This document shows positions 15,639-23,511 of a DNA stretch of 40,670 bases, piece by piece. A program made the translations under genes and the position numbers. Each line of letters begins with the position of its first letter. Position 1 is the stretch's first letter. The notes below the pieces were generated by a model. The model did no database searches. It was not told the DNA's origin and worked only from the letters and a program-made list of their open reading frames with translations. Where the stretch lies: assembly GCA_964458275.1 (NCBI GenBank), contig CAYWIE010000019.1:1-40670 (forward strand). Reading direction: 5' to 3'. This stretch comes from HGM04593 sp964458275 (lineage in GTDB: Bacteria; Bacteroidota; Bacteroidia; Bacteroidales; Bacteroidaceae).

Positions 15639-16679
15639 ATGAAAAAACGAAGACTTGTAATAACGCTCCTGAGCATAGCAGCGTCTCTTGCAGCGATAGC
15701 AATCATCAGCAGCGGAGTGATGTACCATCTGGTGAAAAGTCCGCAGATAGAACTCTCCGAGACTGCATATATCTACATTTATCCCGATGATACATCGGAC
15801 AGCATCATAAACAAGATTAAGGCTGTGGCTTCGCCATCATCGACACTCGGATTCAGGATTCTTGCCAAACACAACAATTTCGACGACAGGAAGAGAAGCG
15901 GAAAATTTGCCATCAACGACAAGGATTCGTGGTATTCTATATATGGACGAATCGTGCGTAAGGAGCAGACTCCGGTAAAAGTAGTGGTGCCCTCTACCCG
16001 CAGTTTCGAACAGCTGTCAAAGACCATAAGCGAGCAGCTGATGTTCGACTCGCTCAGTATTCAGGAATTCTTCGAAAGCAGGATATACATGGAGCAGTTG
16101 GGATATACCAAAGAGACATCCCCAACGCTTGTAATTCCCGATACTTACGAATTCTACTGGAATGTAAAGCCCGAACAGTTCATGATACGTCTGATGCAGG
16201 AGCGTAAAAAATTCTGGAACGAGGAGCGTCGTGCCAAAGCAGAAGCAATAGGATTGACACCCGAAGAGGTTGCAACCCTTGCTTCTATAGTTGATGAGGA
16301 GACCAACAACAATGCCGAAAAGCCTATCGTTGCAGGACTCTACATCAACCGTCTGAAACGGAACATCCCTCTGCAGGCCGACCCGACGGTGAAATTCGCT
16401 CTCGGCGATTTTGCACGCAAACGCATACTGCTTGCCGACCTCGAAGTGGAGTCGCCCTACAACACATACAAGAATACAGGACTCCCTCCCGGTCCCATCA
16501 GAATTGCTTCGAAAGCCGGTATTGAGAGTGTGCTCAACCACGCAAAGCACAATTATATTTATATGTGTGCCAAAGAGGACTTTTCGGGTACGCACAATTT
16601 TGCGACCACTCTCTCTGAGCACAATGCCAATGCACGGCGCTATCAGGAGGCTCTCAACAGGTTGAATATAAAGAAGTAA
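15639..16679 (+). CDS. mltG: Endolytic murein transglycosylase MltG (YceG)
   Basis: A 346-residue inner-membrane protein with one N-terminal anchor (ITLLSIAASLAAIAIISSGV). The periplasmic part carries the YceG domain: TYEFYWNVKPEQF, then the active-site region LASIVDEETNNNAEKPIVAG with its conserved glutamates, and LQADPTVKFALGD. MltG cuts nascent glycan strands and sets their length. The frame is open further upstream, but the promoter at 15583-15614 fixes the ATG at 15639. It stands alone on the plus strand between GT10 and manC and is closed by a strong terminator. The context does not suggest a functional link with fucose genes. Confidence 0.92.
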   Translation: MKKRRLVITLLSIAASLAAIAIISSGVMYHLVKSPQIELSETAYIYIYPDDTSDSIINKIKAVASPSSTLGFRILAKHNNFDDRKRSGKFAINDKDSWYSIYGRIVRKEQTPVKVVVPSTRSFEQLSKTISEQLMFDSLSIQEFFESRIYMEQLGYTKETSPTLVIPDTYEFYWNVKPEQFMIRLMQERKKFWNEERRAKAEAIGLTPEEVATLASIVDEETNNNAEKPIVAGLYINRLKRNIPLQADPTVKFALGDFARKRILLADLEVESPYNTYKNTGLPPGPIRIASKAGIESVLNHAKHNYIYMCAKEDFSGTHNFATTLSEHNANARRYQEALNRLNIKK

Positions 16680-16686
16680 ATGTTAC

Positions 16687-16718
16687 AAAAAATGACCTTC
16701 GTCTGAAGGTCATTTTTT
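16687..16718. terminator. Bidirectional terminator between mltG and manC
   Basis: A 14-bp stem (16687-16700 with 16705-16718) with a GTCT loop. A run of A precedes it and a run of T follows, so it can end both convergent units. Confidence 0.92.
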
Positions 16719-16749
16719 TGTATAACTTTTACTTATATCATTTACAGGA

Positions 16750-18090
16750 CTACCACTCCCAGTCGAAACGTTTGATGTCCTCTTCTACAAGAGAATCTCC
16801 CATCTGCACCTCTACAATCTGCAAGTCGCTGACAGCCTTTATTGCGTGCTTCTGTCCTCTCTTGATGGCTACAACATCGCCACGGGAAACACGGCTCATG
16901 ACACCGTCGAGCACGATGATTCCTTCGCCATCGACAACTGTCCACACCTCTTGGCGGTGTTCATGAATCTGATAGCTGATGTAGCGTCCGCTCTTCAGGT
17001 GAAGAACTTTGGTCAACGACATGTAGCCGTCGCTGTATGTTGTGCTGTCGAGTACTCTGTAGCTGCCCCATCTGCGCTCCTCGTACATGGGGCGCGGAGA
17101 GAGATTTTCTACATAGTTCTTGATATTCTCGCTGCACTCCTTGCCGCATACAAGAATTCCGTCCGGGCTGCCGGCTACTACAATGTCCTTTACTCCGTTG
17201 CAGAAAACAGGTATTCCAAGCTCGTTTATTACATGGGTGTTCTCCGCCTGCTCGCCAAGAACAGCATTGCCTATAGCGTTTGACGAAAGTTCTTCGGTGA
17301 GCGAATTCCATGTGCCCAAGTCCTTCCATTTTCCGTTGAAGGGGACCACTGCAACCGATTCGGCTTTTTCGGCAACTTCATAGTCGAAACTGATTTTTGG
17401 CAGTTCGCCGTAGCGGTTGCGCAGCTCTGTAAACGATGATGCCTTTATGTATTTCTCAAGAATGGCTACCATGTATCCGAGACGGAATGCAAATACTCCT
17501 CCGTTCCAGAAGGCGCCTTCGGCAAGAAGTTGTTCGGCGCGCTTGGCATCGGGCTTTTCGGTGAAACGCTTCACACGCAATACCGGCTTGCCTGAATCTT
17601 CGCTCTCAGGAACTACATATCCGAATTTTGTGGACGGATGGGTGGGGGTAACACCCATAAGCACCATGTCGGCTGCATTGTTCTCCACAGCTGCAACCAT
17701 GTCGGCGATGACATCGAAATATTCTGTCTCGGTGTATGGGTCGCATGGCATTATTACAATGGCTTCATCGTCGCTGCACCCTTTTGCCATCGACAGGTAG
17801 CCCGATGCAAGAGCTATTGCGGGGAAGGTGTCCCGACGTTCGGGCTCGGTAACTATGTCTACATTGTCGCCCAGCTGGTTGATTATTATATCGTGTTGAG
17901 AAGAGTTCGTTGCAATTGTTATTTTGCCCGACAGTTTCGATTCATTTATCTGGCGGACTACACGCTGCACCATCGACTCAACATCGCCCGACGGTGTCTG
18001 CAATAGTGGCAGGAACTGTTTGGAACGTGCATTGTTCGACAACGGCCACAGACGTTTGCCCGAACCTCCCGACAATAATATTATCTGCAT
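16750..18090 (-). CDS. manC: Mannose-1-phosphate guanylyltransferase with type II isomerase cupin domain
   Basis: A 446-residue enzyme making GDP-mannose from mannose-1-phosphate and GTP. The N-terminal nucleotidyltransferase opens with GGSGKRLWPLSN and has the FTEKPD motif. The C-terminal cupin, about residues 340-446, is the type II phosphomannose isomerase part (QIHEHRQEVWTVVDGEG), so it may also convert fructose-6-phosphate to mannose-6-phosphate, as in AlgA-type enzymes. It lies 20 nt downstream of fcl and completes the gmd-fcl-manC operon that leads to GDP-L-fucose. Confidence 0.93.
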   Translation of the reverse strand: MQIILLSGGSGKRLWPLSNNARSKQFLPLLQTPSGDVESMVQRVVRQINESKLSGKITIATNSSQHDIIINQLGDNVDIVTEPERRDTFPAIALASGYLSMAKGCSDDEAIVIMPCDPYTETEYFDVIADMVAAVENNAADMVLMGVTPTHPSTKFGYVVPESEDSGKPVLRVKRFTEKPDAKRAEQLLAEGAFWNGGVFAFRLGYMVAILEKYIKASSFTELRNRYGELPKISFDYEVAEKAESVAVVPFNGKWKDLGTWNSLTEELSSNAIGNAVLGEQAENTHVINELGIPVFCNGVKDIVVAGSPDGILVCGKECSENIKNYVENLSPRPMYEERRWGSYRVLDSTTYSDGYMSLTKVLHLKSGRYISYQIHEHRQEVWTVVDGEGIIVLDGVMSRVSRGDVVAIKRGQKHAIKAVSDLQIVEVQMGDSLVEEDIKRFDWEW

Positions 18091-18110
18091 ATCTATCTGT
18101 ATTTATGTTC

Positions 18111-19052
18111 TTATCTTTCGGCACGCATAGGATTATTCAAGAAATCGTCGTATGCGGCTTTTATTCCATCTTCGAGTTCTGTGCGGTATTTCCAGCCCAT
18201 TGAAGCGCTCTTTGAGACGTCGAGCTGCTTGCGGGGTGTGCCGTTGGGCTTGGATGTGTCCCAAAGTATCTCTCCTTCGTATCCGACAACTTTTGCCACA
18301 AGTTCGGTGAGTGCCTTGATGGTAATCTCCTTGCCTGTTCCTGCATTGACGGTTTCGTTGCCGCTGTAGTTGTTCATGAGGAAAAGGCAGAGGTCGGCAA
18401 GGTCGTCAACGTAGAGGAACTCGCGCAGTGGGGTACCGTCGCCCCAGCAGGTTACCGACTGTCTCCCCTCTGCCTTTGCTTCGTGGAAGCGGCGGATGAG
18501 TGCCGGAAGCACGTGGCTGTGGGTAGGGTGGTAGTTGTCGTTAGGACCATAGAGGTTGGTCGGCATCACACTTATGAAGTCTGTGCCATACTGACGGTTG
18601 AGGTATTCGCAATATTTCAGTCCCGATATTTTTGCAAGGGCATATGCCTCGTTTGTCTCTTCGAGGGATGAGGTCAAGAGACAGCTCTCTTTCATTGGCT
18701 GTGGAGCAAGGCGCGGATATATGCACGAAGAGCCGAGGAAGAGAAGCTTTTTGCAGCCATTCTGCCATGCTGCATGAATCACGTTCATTTCGAGAATCAT
18801 GTTTTCGTACATGAAGTCGGCAAGTGCATTGCTGTTCGCTACTATTCCGCCCACTTTTGCGGCTGCAAGGAATACATATTCGGGCTTCTCCTCTTCGAAG
18901 AAGCATTCAACCTCTTGCTGACGGCAGAGGTCGAGCTCTTTGTGTGTACGGGTTATTATGTTTGTGTAGCCGTTGCGCTGCAGTTCGCGCACTATTGCCG
19001 AACCAACCATCCCCCGGTGGCCTGCTACATATATTTTTGCGTTCTTGTCCAT
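18111..19052 (-). CDS. fcl: GDP-L-fucose synthase
   Basis: A 313-residue short-chain dehydrogenase/reductase of the WcaG type. It turns GDP-4-keto-6-deoxy-mannose into GDP-L-fucose with NADPH (epimerisation then reduction). The NADPH-binding motif is VAGHRGMVGSAIV near the start. The catalytic region includes LFLGSSCIYP (Ser) and the YxxxK pair in EAYALAKISG. Further conserved parts are NLYGPNDNYHPTHSHVLPAL and WGDGTPLREFLYVDD. It begins 12 nt after gmd ends and precedes manC by 20 nt. Confidence 0.95.
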   Translation of the reverse strand: MDKNAKIYVAGHRGMVGSAIVRELQRNGYTNIITRTHKELDLCRQQEVECFFEEEKPEYVFLAAAKVGGIVANSNALADFMYENMILEMNVIHAAWQNGCKKLLFLGSSCIYPRLAPQPMKESCLLTSSLEETNEAYALAKISGLKYCEYLNRQYGTDFISVMPTNLYGPNDNYHPTHSHVLPALIRRFHEAKAEGRQSVTCWGDGTPLREFLYVDDLADLCLFLMNNYSGNETVNAGTGKEITIKALTELVAKVVGYEGEILWDTSKPNGTPRKQLDVSKSASMGWKYRTELEDGIKAAYDDFLNNPMRAER

Positions 19053-19064
19053 ATGTTTTTGGGC

Positions 19065-20156
19065 TTATTTGACAATTCCTTTTTCGAGATACTCGGCAAG
19101 ATTGGTGCGTATGTTTTCTCCGGCACGTTCTACGGCTACCTTTGCCATGTCTGCGTCGACCATTATCTTTACCAACTGTTCGAATGTGGTCTTTGTGGGG
19201 TTCCATCCGAGCTTTTCGCGTGCCTTTGTGGGGTCACCCCATAGGTTTACAACGTCTGTCGGGCGGAAGAAGTCGGGAGATACCTCTATCAGCACTTTGC
19301 CGGTGGCTTTGTCGATTCCCTTTTCGTCTATGCCTTCGCCGATGAATTCAAGCTCTATTCCTACGTGCTTGAATGCCTGATAGCAGAATTCGCGTACCGA
19401 GTGCTGTTCGCCGGTGGCTATTACAAAATCTTCGGGTTGTTCGTTCTGCAATATCAGCCACATGCACTCTACATAGTCTTTGGCATATCCCCAGTCGCGC
19501 AGCGACGAGAGGTTGCCGAGATATAGCTTTTCCTGTTTGCCTTGCTTGATGCGTGCGGCTGCGAGTGTGATTTTGCGTGTTACGAATGTCTCGCCGCGGC
19601 GCTCCGACTCGTGGTTGAAAAGAATTCCCGAACAGCAGTACATGCCGTAGGCCTCGCGATACTCCTTTACTATCCAGTATCCATAAAGCTTTGCCACAGC
19701 GTAGGGGCTGTATGGATGGAAGGGTGTCTCTTCGTTCTGGGGGACCTGCTCCACTTTGCCGTAAAGTTCTGAGGTCGATGCCTGATAGATTCTGCAACTG
19801 TCTACAAGCCCGCATTGACGGACTGCTTCGAGTACACGCAGAACACCTGTCGCGTCGACATCGGCCGTGTATTCGGGTGCATCGAAACTCACCTGCACAT
19901 GGCTTTGTGCCGCAAGGTTGTATATCTCGTCGGGACGTACCATGCCTATTACTTTCAGCAGGCTCATCGAGTCGCCCATGTCTGCATAGTGGAGGTGAAA
20001 ACGGGGGTGTCCTTCGAGGTGCGAAATGCGTTCTCTGAAGTCTACCGATGAACGGCGTATGGTTCCATGGACTTCATAGCCTTTTTCCAAAAGAAACTCT
20101 GACAAGAACGAGCCGTCCTGTCCTGTAACGCCTGTTATTAAAGCGGTCTTAGACAT
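19065..20156 (-). CDS. gmd: GDP-mannose 4,6-dehydratase
   Basis: A 363-residue SDR enzyme that converts GDP-mannose to GDP-4-keto-6-deoxy-mannose, the first committed step to GDP-fucose. It has the Rossmann motif TGVTGQDGSFLSE, the substrate loop RRSSVDFRERI, ASTSELYGKVEQVPQNE with the catalytic Thr/Ser and Glu, and the YxxxK pair in YAVAKLYGYW. It is the first gene of the operon. A TACCTTTG box at 20235-20242 gives a leader of about 72 nt, longer than most in this window. Confidence 0.96.
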   Translation of the reverse strand: MSKTALITGVTGQDGSFLSEFLLEKGYEVHGTIRRSSVDFRERISHLEGHPRFHLHYADMGDSMSLLKVIGMVRPDEIYNLAAQSHVQVSFDAPEYTADVDATGVLRVLEAVRQCGLVDSCRIYQASTSELYGKVEQVPQNEETPFHPYSPYAVAKLYGYWIVKEYREAYGMYCCSGILFNHESERRGETFVTRKITLAAARIKQGKQEKLYLGNLSSLRDWGYAKDYVECMWLILQNEQPEDFVIATGEQHSVREFCYQAFKHVGIELEFIGEGIDEKGIDKATGKVLIEVSPDFFRPTDVVNLWGDPTKAREKLGWNPTKTTFEQLVKIMVDADMAKVAVERAGENIRTNLAEYLEKGIVK

Positions 20157-20160
20157 ATTT

Positions 20161-20180
20161 AGAAGTTGTTTGAATTTTCT
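20161..20180 (+). repeat. AGAAGTTGTTT motif copy in the gmd leader
   Basis: AGAAGTTGTTTGAATTTTCT is a diverged copy of the intergenic motif. It lies between the predicted gmd start point and the gmd ATG, hence in the transcribed leader in antisense orientation to the motif. Confidence 0.5.
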
Positions 20181-20234
20181 TGAAAATTAATCCTTTATTC
20201 TTTGCAGGGTTGGTCTTAACCTGACGTAATTCTG

Positions 20235-20242
20235 CAAAGGTA
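20235..20242 (-). promoter_or_regulatory. -7 promoter box for the gmd-fcl-manC operon
   Basis: The minus strand reads TACCTTTG. The start point is near 20228. No good -33 match is visible, which could mean an activator is used or the promoter is weak. Confidence 0.6.
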
Positions 20243-20319
20243 ATACAAAATATTCAACAATCAATATTTATTGCAATGGTTTTAGACGCTGTGGATTGCG
20301 ATTGTTTGAATAAAATACT

Positions 20320-20327
20320 TATCTTTG
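20320..20327 (+). promoter_or_regulatory. -7 promoter box for the acyltransferase gene
   Basis: TATCTTTG matches consensus. The start point is near 20334, 20 nt before the ATG at 20354. The -33 region is not conserved. Confidence 0.6.
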
Positions 20328-20353
20328 CGATTCACAATTATAAGCACGCTAAG

Positions 20354-21445
20354 ATGAATAAACGTATTGTCTTTCTTGATTATTTGAGGGTTTTTGCATG
20401 CTTCCTTGTAATGTTGGTTCATGCGAGTGAGAATTTTTATGGTGCCGAGGGCTCTACTGATATGGCAGGACCGCAATCTTTCCTGGCAAACGAGGCGGAC
20501 AGATTGTGGGTGTCGGTGTATGACGGCTTTTCGCGAATGTCGGTGCCTTTGTTCATGATTGTTTCGGCATATTTGCTTGTACCCATGAGGAGAGGACAAT
20601 CTTCGTGGCAGTTCTATGCGAAGCGCTTTTCGCGTATTATCCCTCCTTTCCTTGTGTTCATGGTACTTTACAGCACATTGCCTATGTTGTGGGGGCAGAT
20701 TGACAGTGCCACTTCCATGAAGGACCTTTCGCGTCTGCTGCTCAACTTCCCGACACAGGCAGGACATTTCTGGTTTATCTATCCGTTGATAAGCCTCTAC
20801 CTGTTTATTCCTATAATCTCTCCGTGGCTTGAGAAGGCTTCGGCACGCGAGGAGCGTTTCTTTATCGGTCTGTTCCTGCTCTCTACCTGCATGCCTTTCC
20901 TCAACCGTTGGTGCGGTGAGATTTGGGGACAGTGCTTCTGGAACGAGTTTCACATGTTGTGGTATTTCTCTGGCTTTTTGGGCTACTTAGTGCTTGCGCA
21001 TTATATACGCGTACATCTGTCGTGGAGCCGCAGCAAGCGTTTCACTGTAGGTCTTGTGGGGATGGTTGCGGGTGCTTTTCTTACCATCTATTCATTCTAT
21101 GTGCAGGCTGTGCCGGGCATTGTTCACTCTACACCCGTTATTGAGATTGGCTGGGCTTTCTGTACGCTCAACTGCGTGATTCTCACCACCGGTACATTCC
21201 TGCTGTTCACTTGCATTGAATCGGACAAGGCTCCTGCTCTGGTTACAGATATGTCTAAAATGAGCTATGGCATGTACCTGATGCATATCTTTTGGCTGGG
21301 TCTGTGGGTTGCGCTGTTCAAAGGGACATTGGTGTTGCCTACTGTTGCTGCAATCCCGGCAATTGCAATCGCTACATTCATAAGCTGCTACATTACAACT
21401 AAAATCATATCCTATATTCCCGGCAGCAAGTGGATTGTCGGATAG
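20354..21445 (+). CDS. Acyltransferase 3 family membrane protein
   Basis: A 363-residue integral membrane protein with about ten hydrophobic segments. It opens with the family hallmark IVFLDYLRVFACFLVMLVHA, where the Arg and the distal His are the conserved catalytic or substrate residues, and has YAKRFSRIIPPF later. Family members O-acetylate or otherwise acylate surface polysaccharides and lipopolysaccharide. It is divergent from gmd and shares the intergenic region with it, so a role in modifying the same glycan is plausible but not shown. The frame is open further upstream, but that part precedes the promoter. Confidence 0.87.
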   Translation: MNKRIVFLDYLRVFACFLVMLVHASENFYGAEGSTDMAGPQSFLANEADRLWVSVYDGFSRMSVPLFMIVSAYLLVPMRRGQSSWQFYAKRFSRIIPPFLVFMVLYSTLPMLWGQIDSATSMKDLSRLLLNFPTQAGHFWFIYPLISLYLFIPIISPWLEKASAREERFFIGLFLLSTCMPFLNRWCGEIWGQCFWNEFHMLWYFSGFLGYLVLAHYIRVHLSWSRSKRFTVGLVGMVAGAFLTIYSFYVQAVPGIVHSTPVIEIGWAFCTLNCVILTTGTFLLFTCIESDKAPALVTDMSKMSYGMYLMHIFWLGLWVALFKGTLVLPTVAAIPAIAIATFISCYITTKIISYIPGSKWIVG

Positions 21446-21464
21446 AGTTTTTCTATTAATAAAG

Positions 21465-21511
21465 ATTCACCCAAAGAGAGTTCAACGATGGCTAACTCTC
21501 TTTGGGTGAAT
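21465..21511. terminator. Hairpin between the acyltransferase and PH-like genes
   Basis: An 18-bp perfect stem (21465-21482 with 21494-21511) and an 11-nt loop. It separates two convergent genes and probably ends both. Confidence 0.8.
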
Positions 21512-21539
21512 TGTATTCAGAGGTATTCAACTGAAGACA

Positions 21540-21959
21540 TTAATGAATGACTGTTGCAGGTGATACTCTCTTTATGGTAGTTATAAATTCCTCTTCCTGT
21601 TCTACTGAAAAAGGGTATATGCCCTCTGTGGTCTCTATGCGCATCTGTCCGGGGCGTACTATCTTTATTCCTTTAATGTTGCTAAATGCGATGTTTTTGC
21701 GAAGTATACTGAAGCTTATCTCTTTCTTCTCTTCGTCAATCCTGGTGGTCTCGAATATCAGATAGAGTGAACGGAGCAGCATGAAGAGTGTGTAGGGAGA
21801 TATTATCAGGAATCCTATTATGAGGTAGCTGTCAGCGGTTATCGTTCCGAAATTTGTTGAGATGAATACCACAAGCACAATAAGCATCGCACTGTATATG
21901 GCTGCTGTGATTTTTATCACAGGCTTTTTATTGTAGAAGAGACTTCTGTATATTTTCAT
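21540..21959 (-). CDS. Small membrane protein with a PH-like domain
   Basis: A 139-residue protein. Two hydrophobic segments at about 17-36 and 44-68 form a hairpin. A soluble part follows (TRIDEEKKEISFSILRKNIA, then IKGIKIVRPG), which resembles bacterial PH or YcxB-like domains. No function is known to me. Its ATG overlaps the queG stop by ATGA, so it is translationally coupled as the last gene of the DUF2723-deacetylase-queG operon. Confidence 0.65.
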   Translation of the reverse strand: MKIYRSLFYNKKPVIKITAAIYSAMLIVLVVFISTNFGTITADSYLIIGFLIISPYTLFMLLRSLYLIFETTRIDEEKKEISFSILRKNIAFSNIKGIKIVRPGQMRIETTEGIYPFSVEQEEEFITTIKRVSPATVIH

Positions 21960-22870
21960 TTGCCAAATTTGTTTTTGATGTTTCGCATTAGTTGTTGGTA
22001 GCCGCAGCGTTGCACGGCGCTATCCTTGAATAGCTGGTCGAACTTTTCTTTTGTCAGGCAGCACCAGTTCTCTCTCTTCATTGCGAGCAACTCTTTGTCT
22101 GGAGCAAACTGCGGTTCGTTATGCTGTCGGGCAAATCTGTTGTGAGGGCACACGCTCTGGCATTTGTCGCATCCATAGAAGCAGACGCCATCACTCTCTT
22201 TTATCCATGCGGGAAGCTCTTCGCGGTGTTCTATGGTGAGGTATGAGAGGCAGCGGCGTGCATCTATTCCCTCTTCGCTCAGAGCCTTGCCGGGACATGC
22301 CTCTATGCAGGCACGGCAGTTGCCGCAGTGATGCCCGCTGTAAGGGGTGTCGGGTTCAAGTTCTATGTCTATGAATAGTTCGCCAAGAAAAAAATGTGTG
22401 CCTGCTCCGGGAATAATCAGTTGTCTGTTGCGTCCGCACCAGCCGATACCTGCCTGTGTCGCCAAATAGCGTTCGAATACGGGCGCCGAGTCGCAGAATG
22501 TGCGGCCTCTAACGGGGACAAGCGTATTTATATATGCGAGAAGCAGGTGGAGCTTGTCTTTTATAACTTTATGATAGTCTTTGCCTTGTGCATATAGCGA
22601 CAGATAGGGTGTCGAGTCTTCTGTGTAATAGTTCTGCGCTACGATGATGATGCTTCTGGTTCCTTCGACAAGCAGGGCGGGATTCATGCGCTTTTCGAGA
22701 TTGCCTGCCATGTAACCCATTGTGGCGTTGTATCCAGATGCCAGCCATTGTTCAAAACTGCGGCGTACATCTTCGGGCAAGGCTTTTGCTTGTGTGATGC
22801 CGCTTGAATGAAAGCCGAGCTCTTTGGCTTTTTCTTTTATGAGGGCTGCAAGCTGTTGTCTGTTGCTCAT
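21956..22870 (-). CDS. queG: Epoxyqueuosine reductase
   Basis: A 304-residue cytoplasmic enzyme that reduces epoxyqueuosine to queuosine in tRNA with cobalamin and two 4Fe-4S clusters. The cluster motifs are visible: CGNCRACIEACPGKAL, then CFYGCDKCQSVCPHN. The N-terminal half has the family's PYLSLYAQGKDYHKVIK segment. I place the start at the ATG at 22870 (MSNRQQLAALIKEKAKELGF); the upstream extension in the same frame runs inside the deacetylase gene. The start overlaps the deacetylase stop by ATGA. Its place in a glycan-like operon has no obvious reason. Confidence 0.93.
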   Translation of the reverse strand: MSNRQQLAALIKEKAKELGFHSSGITQAKALPEDVRRSFEQWLASGYNATMGYMAGNLEKRMNPALLVEGTRSIIIVAQNYYTEDSTPYLSLYAQGKDYHKVIKDKLHLLLAYINTLVPVRGRTFCDSAPVFERYLATQAGIGWCGRNRQLIIPGAGTHFFLGELFIDIELEPDTPYSGHHCGNCRACIEACPGKALSEEGIDARRCLSYLTIEHREELPAWIKESDGVCFYGCDKCQSVCPHNRFARQHNEPQFAPDKELLAMKRENWCCLTKEKFDQLFKDSAVQRCGYQQLMRNIKNKFGK

Positions 22871-23508
22871 TCTATGACTTTGAATGTGTACCCTTGTTCG
22901 AGCAGCCATTCGATGGAGCGGGGCAGGGCATACTTTAAGTTTGTATATGAGCGCATGGAGTCGTGGAATGTTATTATTGAGCCGTTTCTCACATACTTCT
23001 TTATGTTTGCAAGTACATCCTCGCCGTAGAGACGGAAACTGTAGTCGCGTGTAACAAGGTCCCACATTATTATCTTGTAACGCTTGCTCAGTTCGTTGAA
23101 TATTCTACGGCGTATTATGCCGTGCGGGGGACGGAAGAGGTTGCTGTGAAGGAATGCGTCGGCATAGTCCACATTCTCTATGTACTTTTTCGTGCTGATG
23201 AAGATTCCTTTCTTGTGGTTGAAGGTGTGGTTGCCTATGCGGTGTCCGCCTTCGACTACCATACGGTACTCGTCGGGGAATTTGTGTACATTGTCTCCCA
23301 CCATAAAGAATGTTGCCTTTACGTTGTAGCGGGCAAGCACACCAAGTACCCAAGGGGTTACTTCGGGTATGGGACCGTCGTCAAAAGTCAGGTACACCGC
23401 TTTTTCATCGGGATTCATTCTCCAGATTGCCTGAGGATATAACCGACGGAAAAAGGGGGGTACCTGCTCTATAAACATACCTTGAACCTGTTTAGGGGTG
23501 TTTGTCAA
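22867..23508 (-). CDS. Polysaccharide deacetylase family protein (NodB homology)
   Basis: A 213-residue carbohydrate esterase family 4-like protein. The NodB motifs are present in order: TFDDGP (motif 1, catalytic base and metal Asp), GNHTFNH (motif 2, metal His pair), RPPHG (motif 3), WDLVTRDY and FHDS. Such enzymes remove N- or O-acetyl groups from polysaccharides or peptidoglycan. No clear signal peptide is seen, although some members are membrane-associated. The gene starts 3 nt after the DUF2723 gene ends and overlaps queG by 4 nt. Confidence 0.87.
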   Translation of the reverse strand: MTNTPKQVQGMFIEQVPPFFRRLYPQAIWRMNPDEKAVYLTFDDGPIPEVTPWVLGVLARYNVKATFFMVGDNVHKFPDEYRMVVEGGHRIGNHTFNHKKGIFISTKKYIENVDYADAFLHSNLFRPPHGIIRRRIFNELSKRYKIIMWDLVTRDYSFRLYGEDVLANIKKYVRNGSIITFHDSMRSYTNLKYALPRSIEWLLEQGYTFKVIE

Positions 23509-23511
23509 TAA

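Noticed and set aside
22871..23065. Extended N-terminus for queG
   Set aside because: The added 65 residues lie inside the deacetylase gene and do not resemble QueG. The ATG at 22870 with an ATGA overlap fits better.
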